DNA of 37,931 nt. Origin: Ruminiclostridium sp. (GTDB lineage Bacteria; Bacillota; Clostridia; Oscillospirales; Ruminococcaceae). Positions 1 through 8,514 of this stretch are shown piece after piece; the first letter of the stretch is position 1, and every line of letters starts with the position of its first letter. The stretch is from the NCBI GenBank assembly GCA_017625405.1, contig JAGALB010000043.1:217900-255830 (forward strand), read 5' to 3'. The notes under the pieces are model-generated. The model ran no database searches, was not told the origin of the DNA, and saw only the letters and a program-made list of their open reading frames with translations. The position numbers were made by a program, and so were the translations under genes.

Positions 1-151
1 GACCAAATAAAAGACAGATACCAATGGTAATCAGGAATGGAATTACTTCGGATTCACTGTAAATGATGGCAGTTATTGTTGGTATAATCAAAAATAAAGC
101 CTCAAAATTGAGTATCCATCCGAGTAGATAAATAATCATAGAAAAATTCAT
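1..151 (-). CDS. trkH: TrkH-type K+ uptake channel subunit (5' part only)
   Basis: This is the N-terminal 50 codons of a membrane protein that runs off the left edge of the window. The visible protein starts MNFSMIIYLLGWILNFEA and continues with hydrophobic segments separated by a short polar turn (YSESE), as at the start of TrkH/KtrB potassium translocation subunits. It follows trkA on the same strand with an 11-nt gap and a GAGG ribosome binding site, so the two are almost certainly one operon encoding a Trk system, with TrkA the cytosolic NAD-binding gating subunit and TrkH the membrane channel. The assignment rests on the N-terminal segment plus the trkA neighbour. The selectivity-filter region lies outside the window. 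Confidence 0.8.
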   Translation of the reverse strand, partial: MNFSMIIYLLGWILNFEALFLIIPTITAIIYSESEVIPFLITIGICLLFG

Positions 152-162
152 TTGAAACCTCG

Positions 163-1518
163 TTAAGCAAGAATATCTGTGATATCGCTGAGTCCCAGAT
201 GGGTTGATACCACAACTACGGAGTCGCCGATCTGTATTGTGTCGTGACCTCGTGGGATTATAGCTTTTCCGTCACGTGTTATACTTGCAATCAGCAGATT
301 GCTTTTGAATTTAAGCTCCATGAGAGGCTTGCCTACAAGCTTGGAAGGCTCTCTTACGATAAATTCCGCTGCTTCAACCTTGTCCTTGATTATTCCGTAT
401 AAGGTTTCCACATTACTTCCGATAGTGTTTTTCATAGCTCTGACATAACGTACGATGTTTTCGGCAGTAAGGCTTTTAGGATTGATTATGGAATCAAGTT
501 CGAGTTTTCTGATAACGCTGTCAAATTCAATTCTGTTGATTTTTGTGATGATTTTGCCTGTCATCTTACTTTCTGCAAACAATGAAAGAAGTATATTTTC
601 CTCATCCATATTGGTTAAAGCAACAAATGAGGCTGCATCTTCAATTCCTTCCTGTAAGAGAAGCTCCTGATCCGAAGCATCGCCGTATACAATATCCGCT
701 TTAGGAAAATGCTGGTTAAGATGCTCGCAGCGTTCAAGTTTCTTTTCGATTATTTTAACATCAATGCCTGATTTCAGCAGAATCTCGCAAAGATAGTAGC
801 TTATGCCACCACCGCCTGCTATGATTGCGTTTCGCGCCTGATTGGTCTTATAATTGATTTTTTTGAAGAATGTATTTGCATTTCTGGGGGTAGCTATGAT
901 TGAAATTACATCTTTTTCTTCAAACTGGAATTCACCGTTAGCTATATATACCTCATCTTCACGTTCAATTGTGCAGACAAGAACGTCACAATGCAGCTTT
1001 GTGCCAAGCTCTTTTACCTTACAGCCCACCAAGACGCTGTTCTCAGGCAGTCTGAATTTCATAAGTTCAATTCTGCCTTTGGCGAAGGTATCTATTTTTA
1101 TAGCGGAAGGGAAGCGCAGGAGTCGTGCTATTTCAGCAGCAGCGGCAGCTTCGGGATTAATAACCATAGCAAGTCCAAGTTCTTCCTTGAGATATGGTGC
1201 CTCAAGACTATAATCGGGGTTTCTTACTCTTGCAATGGTATGGCAGTTACCTGCTTTTCTTGCAATAAGGCAGCAGAGCAGGTTCAGTTCATCCGAACCG
1301 GTTACTGCAATAAGAAGGTGGGCGGACCTGATTCCGGCATCCTGCTGCACAGAGTGTGTCGCACCATTTCCTATAATTGCCATTACATCGTATTTTTCGG
1401 CCGCTTCATGTGCCTTTGATTCATCTATATCAATAACTGTGATATTGTTTCCGTCGCCGCTGAGTCTGCTGGTTATTTCCTGACCGACTTTACCGCAGCC
1501 TACAATAATTATATCCAT
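163..1518 (-). CDS. trkA: Trk system K+ uptake regulatory subunit TrkA
   Basis: This is a cytosolic regulatory (RCK) subunit that gates the TrkH potassium channel in response to bound nucleotides. The 451-aa protein has the usual two-fold layout: a first TrkA-N Rossmann domain starting IIIVGCGKVGQEI at residue 3, a first TrkA-C domain around 140-215, a second Rossmann domain starting NAIIAGGGGISYYL near residue 231, and a second TrkA-C domain from about residue 370 to the end. In both halves an acidic residue ends strand 2 (VIDIDES; VKIIEKK), as expected for NAD(H) binding. The length is normal for the double-domain form. The ATG is preceded by AAAGGA at a good distance. It is transcribed toward trkH from its own promoter and diverges from the polyamine operon. 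Confidence 0.95.
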   Translation of the reverse strand: MDIIIVGCGKVGQEITSRLSGDGNNITVIDIDESKAHEAAEKYDVMAIIGNGATHSVQQDAGIRSAHLLIAVTGSDELNLLCCLIARKAGNCHTIARVRNPDYSLEAPYLKEELGLAMVINPEAAAAAEIARLLRFPSAIKIDTFAKGRIELMKFRLPENSVLVGCKVKELGTKLHCDVLVCTIEREDEVYIANGEFQFEEKDVISIIATPRNANTFFKKINYKTNQARNAIIAGGGGISYYLCEILLKSGIDVKIIEKKLERCEHLNQHFPKADIVYGDASDQELLLQEGIEDAASFVALTNMDEENILLSLFAESKMTGKIITKINRIEFDSVIRKLELDSIINPKSLTAENIVRYVRAMKNTIGSNVETLYGIIKDKVEAAEFIVREPSKLVGKPLMELKFKSNLLIASITRDGKAIIPRGHDTIQIGDSVVVVSTHLGLSDITDILA

Positions 1519-1559
1519 TTTATTATCCTTTCGAAAAGTAAACCTGTTAAATTGTAAAA

Positions 1560-1588
1560 ATTATATCACTTATAAACTTTATTGTCAA
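1560..1588 (-). promoter_or_regulatory. sigma-A promoter of trkA-trkH
   Basis: Read on the minus strand there is a perfect TTGACA (1583-1588) and a perfect TATAAT (1560-1565) separated by exactly 17 nt. It lies about 40 bases upstream of the trkA start codon. Confidence 0.85.
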
Positions 1589-1653
1589 TAACGCATCGGA
1601 TATAATGTAGCGATTTATTGCAATAATGCGAAAAAATTATTTGCGAAAAACTA

Positions 1654-1682
1654 TTGACAAAACGCATACTTTGCCGTATATT
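1654..1682 (+). promoter_or_regulatory. sigma-A promoter of potABCD
   Basis: TTGACA (1654-1659) and TATATT (1677-1682) are separated by 17 nt. The predicted transcription start is near 1689, giving a leader of about 47 nt before potA. It diverges from the trkA promoter, with roughly 65 bp between the two -35 boxes. Confidence 0.8.
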
Positions 1683-1699
1683 TAAATTGTATGTTTTTT

Positions 1700-1718
1700 C
1701 GACAAAATGTCGTTTTTT
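1700..1718 (+). promoter_or_regulatory. short hairpin plus T6 in the pot leader (possible attenuator)
   Basis: The leader has a 5-bp stem (CGACA 1700-1704 with TGTCG 1708-1712, loop AAA) followed directly by six T (1713-1718). This is the layout of a weak intrinsic terminator, placed between the likely transcription start and the potA ribosome binding site. The stem is short, so it may have no function. Confidence 0.35.
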
Positions 1719-1735
1719 ATGAAAGGAAAAAATAA

Positions 1736-2782
1736 ATGGAAAATATTGTAAGCTTAAAGAACATTGTTGTTGAATTTGAAGACGGAGACCGTATCCTCAA
1801 GGATATCAGCCTTGACATCAAGGACAAGGAATTTGTTACTTTCCTTGGACCTTCAGGCTGCGGCAAAACAACTACACTCCGTATTATAGGCGGGTTTCTT
1901 GAACCTACAAGCGGTGATGTTTTCTTTGACGGCAAGAGAATAAACGGCATGCCGCCGCACAAGCGCAATGTTAACACTGTATTCCAGCGTTACGCTCTTT
2001 TCCCGCATCTGAATGTATATGAAAACATTGCTTTCGGCCTTAGAGTTCAGAAGGTGCCTGAAAAGGAAATTGTGCGCAGAGTAGGGGAGATGCTTGAACT
2101 TGTAAACCTTATGGGTTACGAAAAACGTTCAGTAAACCGTCTTTCCGGTGGTCAGCAGCAGCGTGTAGCTATTGCACGTGCGCTTGTAAACCGTCCTAAG
2201 GTTCTTCTGCTTGATGAACCGCTCGGTGCTCTTGACCTCAAGCTCCGTAAGGAAATGCAGACTGAACTCAGAAAAATCCAGCAGGCACTTGAGCTTACTT
2301 TTGTATATGTCACCCACGACCAGGAAGAAGCTCTTACAATGAGTGATACCATTGTGGTTATGAATAACGGTAATATTCAGCAGATCGGATCTCCTACCGA
2401 TATTTACAATGAGCCGGAAAATGCCTTTGTTGCTGATTTTATCGGCGAGAGCAACATTATTAACGGCTGTATGCCCGAAGACTGTGTAGTTGAATTTACA
2501 GGCAGACGTTTCGAATGTGTTGATAAGGGCTTTTCACCCAACGAAACTGTTGATGTTGTAATCCGTCCTGAAGATATCAAGATAATTCCTGCAGATCAGG
2601 CAAAACTTACAGGTATTGTTGAATCCGTTGTATTCAAGGGTGTTCATTATGAAATGATTGTTGACGGTGTTGACCATAAGTGGATGATTCACTCCACAAA
2701 GTTTGAACCTGTCGGTGCAATGATCGGTATGGCAGTTGATCCCTACGATATTCATATCATGAAGAAAGTGGAGGAAGAGTAA
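1736..2782 (+). CDS. potA: Spermidine/putrescine ABC transporter ATPase PotA
   Basis: This is the ATP-hydrolysing subunit of the polyamine importer, acting on the cytosolic face of the PotB/PotC permease. The 348-aa protein carries Walker A (GPSGCGKTT, near residue 39), the Q-loop (FQRYALFPH), the ABC signature LSGGQQQR, Walker B ([11 protein letters not shown]) and the switch His (VTHDQEEA), followed by a C-terminal TOBE-type region from about residue 235. Length and the first-gene position are typical of potABCD operons. The ATG has an AAAGGA site upstream, and the stop codon overlaps the start of potB by one base. Family membership is certain. Polyamine specificity comes from the whole operon, mainly PotD. 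Confidence 0.95.
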   Translation: MENIVSLKNIVVEFEDGDRILKDISLDIKDKEFVTFLGPSGCGKTTTLRIIGGFLEPTSGDVFFDGKRINGMPPHKRNVNTVFQRYALFPHLNVYENIAFGLRVQKVPEKEIVRRVGEMLELVNLMGYEKRSVNRLSGGQQQRVAIARALVNRPKVLLLDEPLGALDLKLRKEMQTELRKIQQALELTFVYVTHDQEEALTMSDTIVVMNNGNIQQIGSPTDIYNEPENAFVADFIGESNIINGCMPEDCVVEFTGRRFECVDKGFSPNETVDVVIRPEDIKIIPADQAKLTGIVESVVFKGVHYEMIVDGVDHKWMIHSTKFEPVGAMIGMAVDPYDIHIMKKVEEE

Positions 2783-3588
2783 TGAAATTAAAAGCTTTTT
2801 CTGCACCTTATCTTGTATGGATGATTGTTTTCATTGTTGTTCCGCTTCTTATGGTTGTTTATTTTGCTTTTACAACCGATAACGGCGAGTTTACACTTGA
2901 GTACATCTCCGATGTAGGTCAGTACGCCAATATTTTTATGCGTTCAATCTGGCTTGCAATAATTGCGACAATAATCTGTCTGGTTGTGGCTTATCCGCTT
3001 TCATATATGCTGTCACGTATGTCCAAGCATACCCAGAGCACCATGCTTATGATCGTGATGCTTCCTATGTGGATGAACTTCCTGCTCAGAACTTATGCGT
3101 GGATGACTCTTCTCGGAAATAACGGTATTATCAATCAGCTTCTTGGAATGATTGGTCTCGGACCGTTCAAGCTGATAAATACAGAGGGTGCTGTCGTTCT
3201 TGGTATGGTTTATAACTATCTGCCTTTCATGATTTTACCTCTTTATTCTGTTATGGTAAAGATTGATAAAAGTGTTATCGAAGCAGCAAACGACCTGGGC
3301 TGCAATTCTTTCCACACTATGTTCAGAGTTATTTTCCCTCTCAGCCTTCCCGGCGTTACTTCAGGTATTACAATGGTTTTCGTGCCTGCAATTTCCACAT
3401 TCATTATTTCCAGAATGTTAGGCGGCGGTTCCAACCTTCTTATTGGCGACCTTATTGAAATGCAGTTCCTCGGAAATTCGTACAACCCTCATCTTGGTGC
3501 GGCTATCTCAATGGTTCTTATGGTTATTATACTTGTTATAATGACTGTTATGAATCAGTTCAGCCCCGATGATCAGGTGCTTATTTAA
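2782..3588 (+). CDS. potB: Spermidine/putrescine ABC transporter permease PotB
   Basis: This is the first of two membrane subunits forming the polyamine translocation path. The 268-aa protein has about six hydrophobic segments, starting with the N-terminal helix YLVWMIVFIVVPLLMVVYF. It contains the EAA-type loop that docks with the ATPase (IEAANDLGCNSFHTMFRVIFPLSLPG, near residues 166-191). Its start codon shares one base with the potA stop, which indicates translational coupling. GGAGGAAGAG just inside potA serves as ribosome binding site. Length and loop position match the PotB/BinPDT family. Confidence 0.93.
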   Translation: MKLKAFSAPYLVWMIVFIVVPLLMVVYFAFTTDNGEFTLEYISDVGQYANIFMRSIWLAIIATIICLVVAYPLSYMLSRMSKHTQSTMLMIVMLPMWMNFLLRTYAWMTLLGNNGIINQLLGMIGLGPFKLINTEGAVVLGMVYNYLPFMILPLYSVMVKIDKSVIEAANDLGCNSFHTMFRVIFPLSLPGVTSGITMVFVPAISTFIISRMLGGGSNLLIGDLIEMQFLGNSYNPHLGAAISMVLMVIILVIMTVMNQFSPDDQVLI

Positions 3589-3600
3589 GGAGGGGACAGG

Positions 3601-4404
3601 ATGAAAAAACTCGGAAAAATCTATATAGGACTTGTCCTTATGTTCCTTTACGTACCGATTTTTGTTCTCATTGTTTTCTCATTCAATGAAACAAAAAGTC
3701 GTTCCGTATTCAGCGGATTTACTTTTGACTGGTACGAAAAACTGTTCAGAAATGAAATAATCATTTCTTCACTTATCAATACAATTATTATTGCTGTTCT
3801 GGCAAGTATAATTTCAACTATTCTCGGAACACTTGCAGCTATCGGTATTAATAGTATGAAAAAATTCCCGAAAGCGGTTGTTCTTAATGTTACAAATATG
3901 CCGATTATAAACCCTGAAATTGTAACGGGTGTTTCACTTATGCTGCTTTTCGTATTCTTCGCAGCACGAATGAATCTTGAATTCGGTTTTGTAACCCTTC
4001 TTATTGCGCATATTACTTTTGATGTTCCGTATGTAATACTTAATGTAATGCCAAAATTCAAGCAGATGAATCCTCATCTGTATGAAGCGGCTCAGGATCT
4101 TGGCTGCGGACCGTTCAAAGCATTTGTCAAGGTAGTTCTTCCCGAAATCATGCCCGGCGTTGTAAGCGGCTTCCTTATGGCATTTACTTACTCTCTTGAT
4201 GATTTTATAATCAGTTATTTTACAAGCGGCTCTACCTCTCAGACATTACCGATTACGATCTATTCAATGACAAGACGTAAGGTTTCGCCTGAAATCAATG
4301 CGCTTTCTACACTTATTTTCCTGGTAGTTGTAGTTGTACTTGTTATCAAGCATGTAATTGAGACCAAACAGGCAAAGCGCAATGAAGCATACGGGAGGGA
4401 TTAA
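3601..4404 (+). CDS. potC: Spermidine/putrescine ABC transporter permease PotC
   Basis: This is the second membrane subunit of the polyamine importer, 267 aa with about six transmembrane segments. The EAA loop reads YEAAQDLGCGPFKAFVKVVLPEIMPG (near residues 161-186) and is followed by the typical segment AFTYSLDDFIISYFTSG of PotC-type permeases. The start is set by a strong AAGGAGGGG site just upstream, with a 12-nt gap after potB. The stop is 3 nt before the potD start, so potB-C-D are tightly coupled. Confidence 0.93.
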   Translation: MKKLGKIYIGLVLMFLYVPIFVLIVFSFNETKSRSVFSGFTFDWYEKLFRNEIIISSLINTIIIAVLASIISTILGTLAAIGINSMKKFPKAVVLNVTNMPIINPEIVTGVSLMLLFVFFAARMNLEFGFVTLLIAHITFDVPYVILNVMPKFKQMNPHLYEAAQDLGCGPFKAFVKVVLPEIMPGVVSGFLMAFTYSLDDFIISYFTSGSTSQTLPITIYSMTRRKVSPEINALSTLIFLVVVVVLVIKHVIETKQAKRNEAYGRD

Positions 4405-4407
4405 AAT

Positions 4408-5679
4408 ATGAAGAAAAAGTATTTTTCAATTTTTGCTTCCTTCCTTGTAATTGCCGGAATGCTGTCAGCTTGTTCCGTTGAAGAAGAGACTGAAGTCGAA
4501 GAAGAAGAGGAATTCGAAGCTCAGACCCTTACCGTTGAGGATATGGAATATTACACCCGTTTTAAGGATGCGGGTATTTCCATCAACGTATATAACTGGG
4601 GTGAATATATTTCTACCGGTGCGGATGAAGGTACGCTGAACGTAAACGCGGAATTTACTGCGCTTACAGGAATCAAAGTAAATTATACAAACTATGCCAC
4701 AAATGAAGAACTTTATGCAAAGCTCAAGGGCGGCGGAGCAACTTATGACATAATTATTCCATCTGACTACATGATCAGCAAGATGATCAAGGAAAATCTC
4801 ATTCAGAAGCTTGATTTCGGTAACATTCCGAATTTCAAGTATATTATGGAAAATTACCGCAATCAGGATTACGATCCTCTGAATGAATATTCCGTTCCTT
4901 ATACATGGGGTACGGTCGGTATCATTTATGACACAACCATGATTGATATGAACGAAGAGGATATTGACTGGGATCTTCTGTGGAACGAGGACTATGCAGA
5001 CCAGATTCTTATGTTTGATAACCCTCGTGATGCGTTTGCCATTGCCGAAATTATGTGCGGCTACTCCCTGAATACCGAATCTGAAAAAGAACTCAAGGAA
5101 GCAGCTGAAAAGCTCAAGGAGCAGAAAAGCATCGTTCAGGGTTATGTAATGGATGAAATCTTTGATAAAATGGGTGCCGGTGAAGCACTTATCGCACCTT
5201 ATTATGCCGGTGATGCTCTGACAATTATGGATGAAAACGAGGATCTTAATTTCGTTGTTCCTAAGAGTGGTACAAACCTGTTTATTGATGCAATGTGTAT
5301 TCCTACCTGTGCTAAACAGAAGGAAGCAGCAGAAATGTATATCAATTTTATGTGCGAGCCTGATATTGCTTTCTCTAATATTGATTATATCTGTTATTCA
5401 ACTCCTCATAGTGCTGCTTTTGAAATGCTTGATGAGGAAACACAGAATGATCCGATTTCTTACCCGGATGCAGAGCTTATAGCTTCAAAATCCGAAGTTT
5501 TTGTTAATTTATCCGATGAAGCAAACAAGCTTATGCAGGATTTATGGACAGAAATGAAGTCCGCTGAGGATGAAAACACCAATACTTTGTTTGTTCCTGT
5601 TTTCCTTCTCGTATGTATAGGAATTATAATTTTTGTACTTGTAAGACGTCACATTAAAAATAAAAAGGATATATTCTGA
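4408..5679 (+). CDS. potD: Spermidine/putrescine-binding lipoprotein PotD with C-terminal membrane helix
   Basis: This is the extracellular substrate-capturing component of the polyamine importer. The 423-aa protein has a lipoprotein signal peptide ending LSAC (Cys22), an acidic linker (residues 24-34), then the SBP fold with the polyamine-binding signature YNWGEYI near residue 61 and FDNPRD near 206. Unusually, the last 34 residues hold a hydrophobic helix (about 394-411, FVPVFLLVCIGIIIFVLV) followed by a basic tail RRHIKNKKDIF. This predicts a second membrane anchor with its C-terminus inside. The frame is continuous, so this is not a frameshift. The start is set by GGGAGGG. It is the last gene of the operon before a terminator. 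Confidence 0.93.
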   Translation: MKKKYFSIFASFLVIAGMLSACSVEEETEVEEEEEFEAQTLTVEDMEYYTRFKDAGISINVYNWGEYISTGADEGTLNVNAEFTALTGIKVNYTNYATNEELYAKLKGGGATYDIIIPSDYMISKMIKENLIQKLDFGNIPNFKYIMENYRNQDYDPLNEYSVPYTWGTVGIIYDTTMIDMNEEDIDWDLLWNEDYADQILMFDNPRDAFAIAEIMCGYSLNTESEKELKEAAEKLKEQKSIVQGYVMDEIFDKMGAGEALIAPYYAGDALTIMDENEDLNFVVPKSGTNLFIDAMCIPTCAKQKEAAEMYINFMCEPDIAFSNIDYICYSTPHSAAFEMLDEETQNDPISYPDAELIASKSEVFVNLSDEANKLMQDLWTEMKSAEDENTNTLFVPVFLLVCIGIIIFVLVRRHIKNKKDIF

Positions 5680-5683
5680 TTTT

Positions 5684-5718
5684 ATTGCCGCATACTTTTA
5701 AGGTATGCGGTAATTTTT
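5684..5718 (+). terminator. intrinsic terminator of potABCD
   Basis: The stem CCGCATAC (5688-5695) pairs with GTATGCGG (5703-5710). It is extended by a G-U and three A-T pairs to 5684/5714, and is followed by TTTTT. Confidence 0.85.
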
Positions 5719-5730
5719 GATATTTATGGA

Positions 5731-5760
5731 TTGACTTTACATAGATTGATATGTTATAAT
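5731..5760 (+). promoter_or_regulatory. sigma-A promoter of the amino acid ABC operon
   Basis: TTGACT (5731-5736) and a perfect TATAAT (5755-5760) are spaced by 18 nt. The leader to the ATG at 5803 is about 36 nt. Confidence 0.75.
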
Positions 5761-5802
5761 TAATTGTTAAAGTAAAACATTTTTTTAAGAAAGGGAATTA
5801 AT

Positions 5803-6585
5803 ATGAAAAACTTATTAAAAACTGCTGCAGCTGTTCTTGCTGCGGTAACAATCTGCGCAGGCTGCAGTCAGGTAAAGCCTAATGAAGTATTTACTGTTGC
5901 TGATCTCGATAATAAGGTAATCGGTGTTCAGCTCGGTACAACAGGTGATATTTTCGCAAGTGATATCGAAGGAGCTACAATCGAAAGATACAAGAACGGT
6001 GCTGATGCGGTTCAGGCTCTCAAGCAGGGAAAGGTTGACGCTGTAATTATCGATAACGAACCTGCTAAGGTGTTTGTTTCAAAGAATGATGATTTAACAA
6101 TTCTCGAAGAAGAATTTGCAGTAGAAGAATATGCGATTGCAATCAAGAAGGGTAACACAGAGCTTACAGAAGCTATTAACGGTGCGCTTGCAGAACTTAA
6201 GGCTGATGGCACACTTGATACAATCACAGCAAACTGGATCGGTGAAGAAGCAGGTATGCACCCTTACGTAACTCCTGAAGGAACTACATACCCCAACGGT
6301 ACACTTGTTATGGCAACAAACGCACAGTTCCCGCCCTATGAATCACTTGACGGTTCTGAGGTAATCGGCTTTGACCCCGATATGATGAGAGCCGTATGCG
6401 ACAAGCTCGGTTATGAGCTCAAAATCGAAAATATCGACTTTGACTCTATTATTGCAGCTGTTGATTCAGGTAAGGCTGATGTAGGCGTAGCTGGTATGAC
6501 AGTAACAGAAGACAGACTCAAGAATATTGATTTCTCCGATTCCTATACAACCGCTACACAGGTTATAATTGTAAGAAAGAACTGA
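5803..6585 (+). CDS. Polar amino acid-binding lipoprotein (SBP_bac_3), apparently circularly permuted
   Basis: This is the extracellular binding protein of an ABC amino acid importer, 260 aa. The signal peptide ends with the lipobox CAGC (Cys21). Residues 30-149 correspond to what is normally the second half of a family 3 SBP: TVADL, then GVQLGTTGD, the acidic VIIDNEPA strand, YAIAIKKGN, and the terminal helix ADGTLDTITANWIG. Residues 150-165 form a linker. Residues 166-260 correspond to what is normally the first half: LVMATNAQFPPYE, GFDPDMM, the Arg-containing GMTVTEDRLKNIDFSD, and TQVIIVRKN at the C-terminus. The ligand-contact motifs of both lobes are present, in swapped order. Permease and ATPase genes follow at once. 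The substrate is likely a polar amino acid or cystine and cannot be named from the sequence. Confidence 0.9.
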   Translation: MKNLLKTAAAVLAAVTICAGCSQVKPNEVFTVADLDNKVIGVQLGTTGDIFASDIEGATIERYKNGADAVQALKQGKVDAVIIDNEPAKVFVSKNDDLTILEEEFAVEEYAIAIKKGNTELTEAINGALAELKADGTLDTITANWIGEEAGMHPYVTPEGTTYPNGTLVMATNAQFPPYESLDGSEVIGFDPDMMRAVCDKLGYELKIENIDFDSIIAAVDSGKADVGVAGMTVTEDRLKNIDFSDSYTTATQVIIVRKN

Positions 6586-6586
6586 T

Positions 6587-7315
6587 ATGTTTAATAATAT
6601 TTTAAGTGCCATATCTGCATTTTTTACGGATTTTGGCGATTCATTCTATGAAAATTTCATTGCTGAGGATCGTTGGCAGTATCTTGTCAGCGGTCTTGGC
6701 AACACCCTTGTAATAACTGTTCTTTCAGTAACTATCGGTATTATCCTCGGCTTTTTAATCGCAGTTGTGCGTGCTGCATATGATAAGACAGGAAGATTCG
6801 GCTTCCTCAATGTAATTGCAAAGATTTATCTTACTGTTATAAGAGGAACACCTGTTGTAGTTCAGCTTCTTATTATTTACTTTGTAATTTTTGCTTCTGT
6901 AAATATTGATAAGACATTTGTAGCCGTGCTTGCTTTTGGTCTTAATTCGGCGGCCTATGTTGCCGAAATCGTGCGTTCAGGCATTATGTCCATTGACAAT
7001 GGTCAGTTTGAGGCAGGCTCAAGCCTTGGTTTCAGTTATTCCCAGACCATGATAAGCATTATCATTCCTCAGGCATTCAAGAATGTTCTTCCTGCGCTTG
7101 CAAATGAGTTTATAGTTCTGCTCAAGGAAACCTCTGTTGCAGGTTACATTGCGATAAATGACCTTACAAAGGGCGGCGATACTATCAGAAGCCAGACTTA
7201 TGAGCCGTTACTTCCTTTGCTTGCGGTTGCGGCTATTTATCTTGTGCTTGTAATGTTGCTTTCCCACTTTGTCACTAAGCTTGAAAGGAGACTTTCAAAG
7301 AATGATAGACGTTAA
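6587..7315 (+). CDS. Polar amino acid ABC transporter permease (HisM/GlnP family)
   Basis: This is the membrane subunit of the amino acid importer, 242 aa. After a short N-terminal amphipathic stretch come about five transmembrane segments, beginning [17 protein letters not shown], the conserved entry of the HEQRo permease family. The ATPase-docking loop is [24 protein letters not shown] (near residues 142-165), and the segment [11 protein letters not shown] matches the family. The start lies 1 nt after the stop of the binding protein. The end overlaps the ATPase gene by 14 nt. Only one permease is encoded, so it probably acts as a homodimer. Confidence 0.93.
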   Translation: MFNNILSAISAFFTDFGDSFYENFIAEDRWQYLVSGLGNTLVITVLSVTIGIILGFLIAVVRAAYDKTGRFGFLNVIAKIYLTVIRGTPVVVQLLIIYFVIFASVNIDKTFVAVLAFGLNSAAYVAEIVRSGIMSIDNGQFEAGSSLGFSYSQTMISIIIPQAFKNVLPALANEFIVLLKETSVAGYIAINDLTKGGDTIRSQTYEPLLPLLAVAAIYLVLVMLLSHFVTKLERRLSKNDRR

Positions 7316-8027
7316 AGGACTGCATAAATCTTTCGGGGATTTACATATTCTCAAAGGTATTGATGAATTTATCGAAAAGGGCGAAAAGGTTGTAATTGTA
7401 GGCCCTTCAGGTTCCGGTAAAAGCACATTTCTCCGTTGTCTCAATCTTCTTGAGAGACCTACTGAAGGTTCAATTTTCTTTGAAGGTGTGGATATCACAT
7501 CCAGTACAGAAAAAGAAGTAAATCTTATTCGCCGTAAAATGGGAATGGTTTTTCAGCATTTTAATCTGTTTCCTCATCTTACTATACGCAGAAATATTAC
7601 TCTTGCACCTGTAAAGCATAAGCTTATGACTCAGGAACAGGCAGATTCAATCGCTGAAGAGCTTTTGAAAAAGGTTGGTCTTTCTGATAAAGCGGACCAG
7701 TATCCAAATCAGCTTTCAGGCGGTCAGAAGCAGCGAATTGCGATTGCACGCTCTCTTGCCATGAATCCCGATGTCATGCTTTTTGACGAACCAACTTCAG
7801 CGCTTGATCCTGAAATGGTCGGTGAAGTTCTCAATCTTATGAAAGAGCTTGCCGATGATGGAATGACAATGGTGGTTGTTACTCACGAAATGGGATTTGC
7901 ACGTGAGGTTGCTTCAAGAGTAATGTTTATGGATGAAGGTAGGATTATAGAAAAATCTTCGCCGGACAAGTTCTTCTCAAATCCCGAAAATCCAAGATTG
8001 CAGGAATTTTTATCTAAGGTATTGTAA
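7302..8027 (+). CDS. Polar amino acid ABC transporter ATPase (GlnQ family)
   Basis: This is the ATP-hydrolysing subunit, 241 aa from the ATG at 7302. An in-frame ATG at 7269 would add 11 residues inside the permease gene. 7302 is preferred because the protein then starts [12 protein letters not shown], as in the family, and GAAAGGAG sits just upstream. Visible motifs are Walker A (GPSGSGKST), the Q-loop ([10 protein letters not shown]), signature LSGGQKQR, Walker B ([12 protein letters not shown]) and the switch His (VVTHEMGFA). The short form without extra domains is normal for glutamine/cystine-type importers. It overlaps the permease by 14 nt and the next gene by 1 nt. Confidence 0.93.
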   Translation: MIDVKGLHKSFGDLHILKGIDEFIEKGEKVVIVGPSGSGKSTFLRCLNLLERPTEGSIFFEGVDITSSTEKEVNLIRRKMGMVFQHFNLFPHLTIRRNITLAPVKHKLMTQEQADSIAEELLKKVGLSDKADQYPNQLSGGQKQRIAIARSLAMNPDVMLFDEPTSALDPEMVGEVLNLMKELADDGMTMVVVTHEMGFAREVASRVMFMDEGRIIEKSSPDKFFSNPENPRLQEFLSKVL

Positions 8028-8452
8028 TGGATTTGAAAATTGTCGTTTCAAAAACTGCTGATTTAAAGAATGATGCTTTTATAATAAGAAAAACTGTTTT
8101 TACAGATGAGCAGGGTTTCTTCGATGAGCTTGACAGCATTGATGATATTGCCTATCACGTTGTTGCTTATGATTGCGGCAGACCGATAGGCTGTGGCAGA
8201 ATGTTTCCTGAAAGGGAAGGCGTTTACCATATCGGAAGAATAGCTGTGCTGAGCGAATACCGTAATTGTGGCATCGGCAGTTCCATTATGAATGCTCTGG
8301 AAAAGACGGCTGCCTCAGATGACGCTGAGCTCGTCGTGCTTTCTGCACAAAGAAGAGCACGTGATTTTTATTTGAAAATCGGATATGAAACAGTCGGAGA
8401 TGAATACCTTGAGGAAGGCTATCCACATACATTAATGCAGAAAAAAATATAA
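8027..8452 (+). CDS. GNAT family N-acetyltransferase
   Basis: This 141-aa protein has the acetyl-CoA-binding core of the GNAT fold. A central strand GVYHIGRIAVLSEYRNCGIGSSIMNALE (near residues 64-91) contains the R-x-x-G-x-G/S pyrophosphate loop as RNCGIGS, and a C-terminal ARDFYLKIGYE segment is typical of the ElaA/YjcF-like subgroup. The N-terminal IRKTVFTDEQGF also fits that subgroup. Its start overlaps the ATPase stop by one base, so it is translationally coupled to the amino acid importer. A role in modifying the imported compound is possible, but the substrate is unknown. The start codon is unambiguous. Confidence 0.85.
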   Translation: MDLKIVVSKTADLKNDAFIIRKTVFTDEQGFFDELDSIDDIAYHVVAYDCGRPIGCGRMFPEREGVYHIGRIAVLSEYRNCGIGSSIMNALEKTAASDDAELVVLSAQRRARDFYLKIGYETVGDEYLEEGYPHTLMQKKI

Positions 8453-8487
8453 AAAATGCCCTTACAGTATACTGTAAGGGCATTTTT
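8452..8487. terminator. perfect palindromic terminator after the amino acid operon
   Basis: A perfect 36-bp palindrome (18-nt arms centred between 8469 and 8470) includes TGCCCTTACAG. It is flanked by an A-run on the left and a T-run on the right, so it could stop transcription in both directions. It starts at the last base of the GNAT stop codon. Confidence 0.85.
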
Positions 8488-8514
8488 GTACGTAAAATAG
8501 GACATATATTGTTT

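Noticed and set aside
1582-1606. Second plus-strand promoter TTGTCA ... TATAAT upstream of potA
   Set aside because: The spacer is only 13 nt. The TTGTCA overlaps the complement of the trkA -35 box, and a better promoter with a 17-nt spacer lies 50 bp downstream.
5581-5679. potD C-terminal extension as a frameshift or fusion artefact
   Set aside because: The frame is continuous, codon use does not change, and the segment is a coherent helix plus basic tail followed at once by a stop and a terminator.
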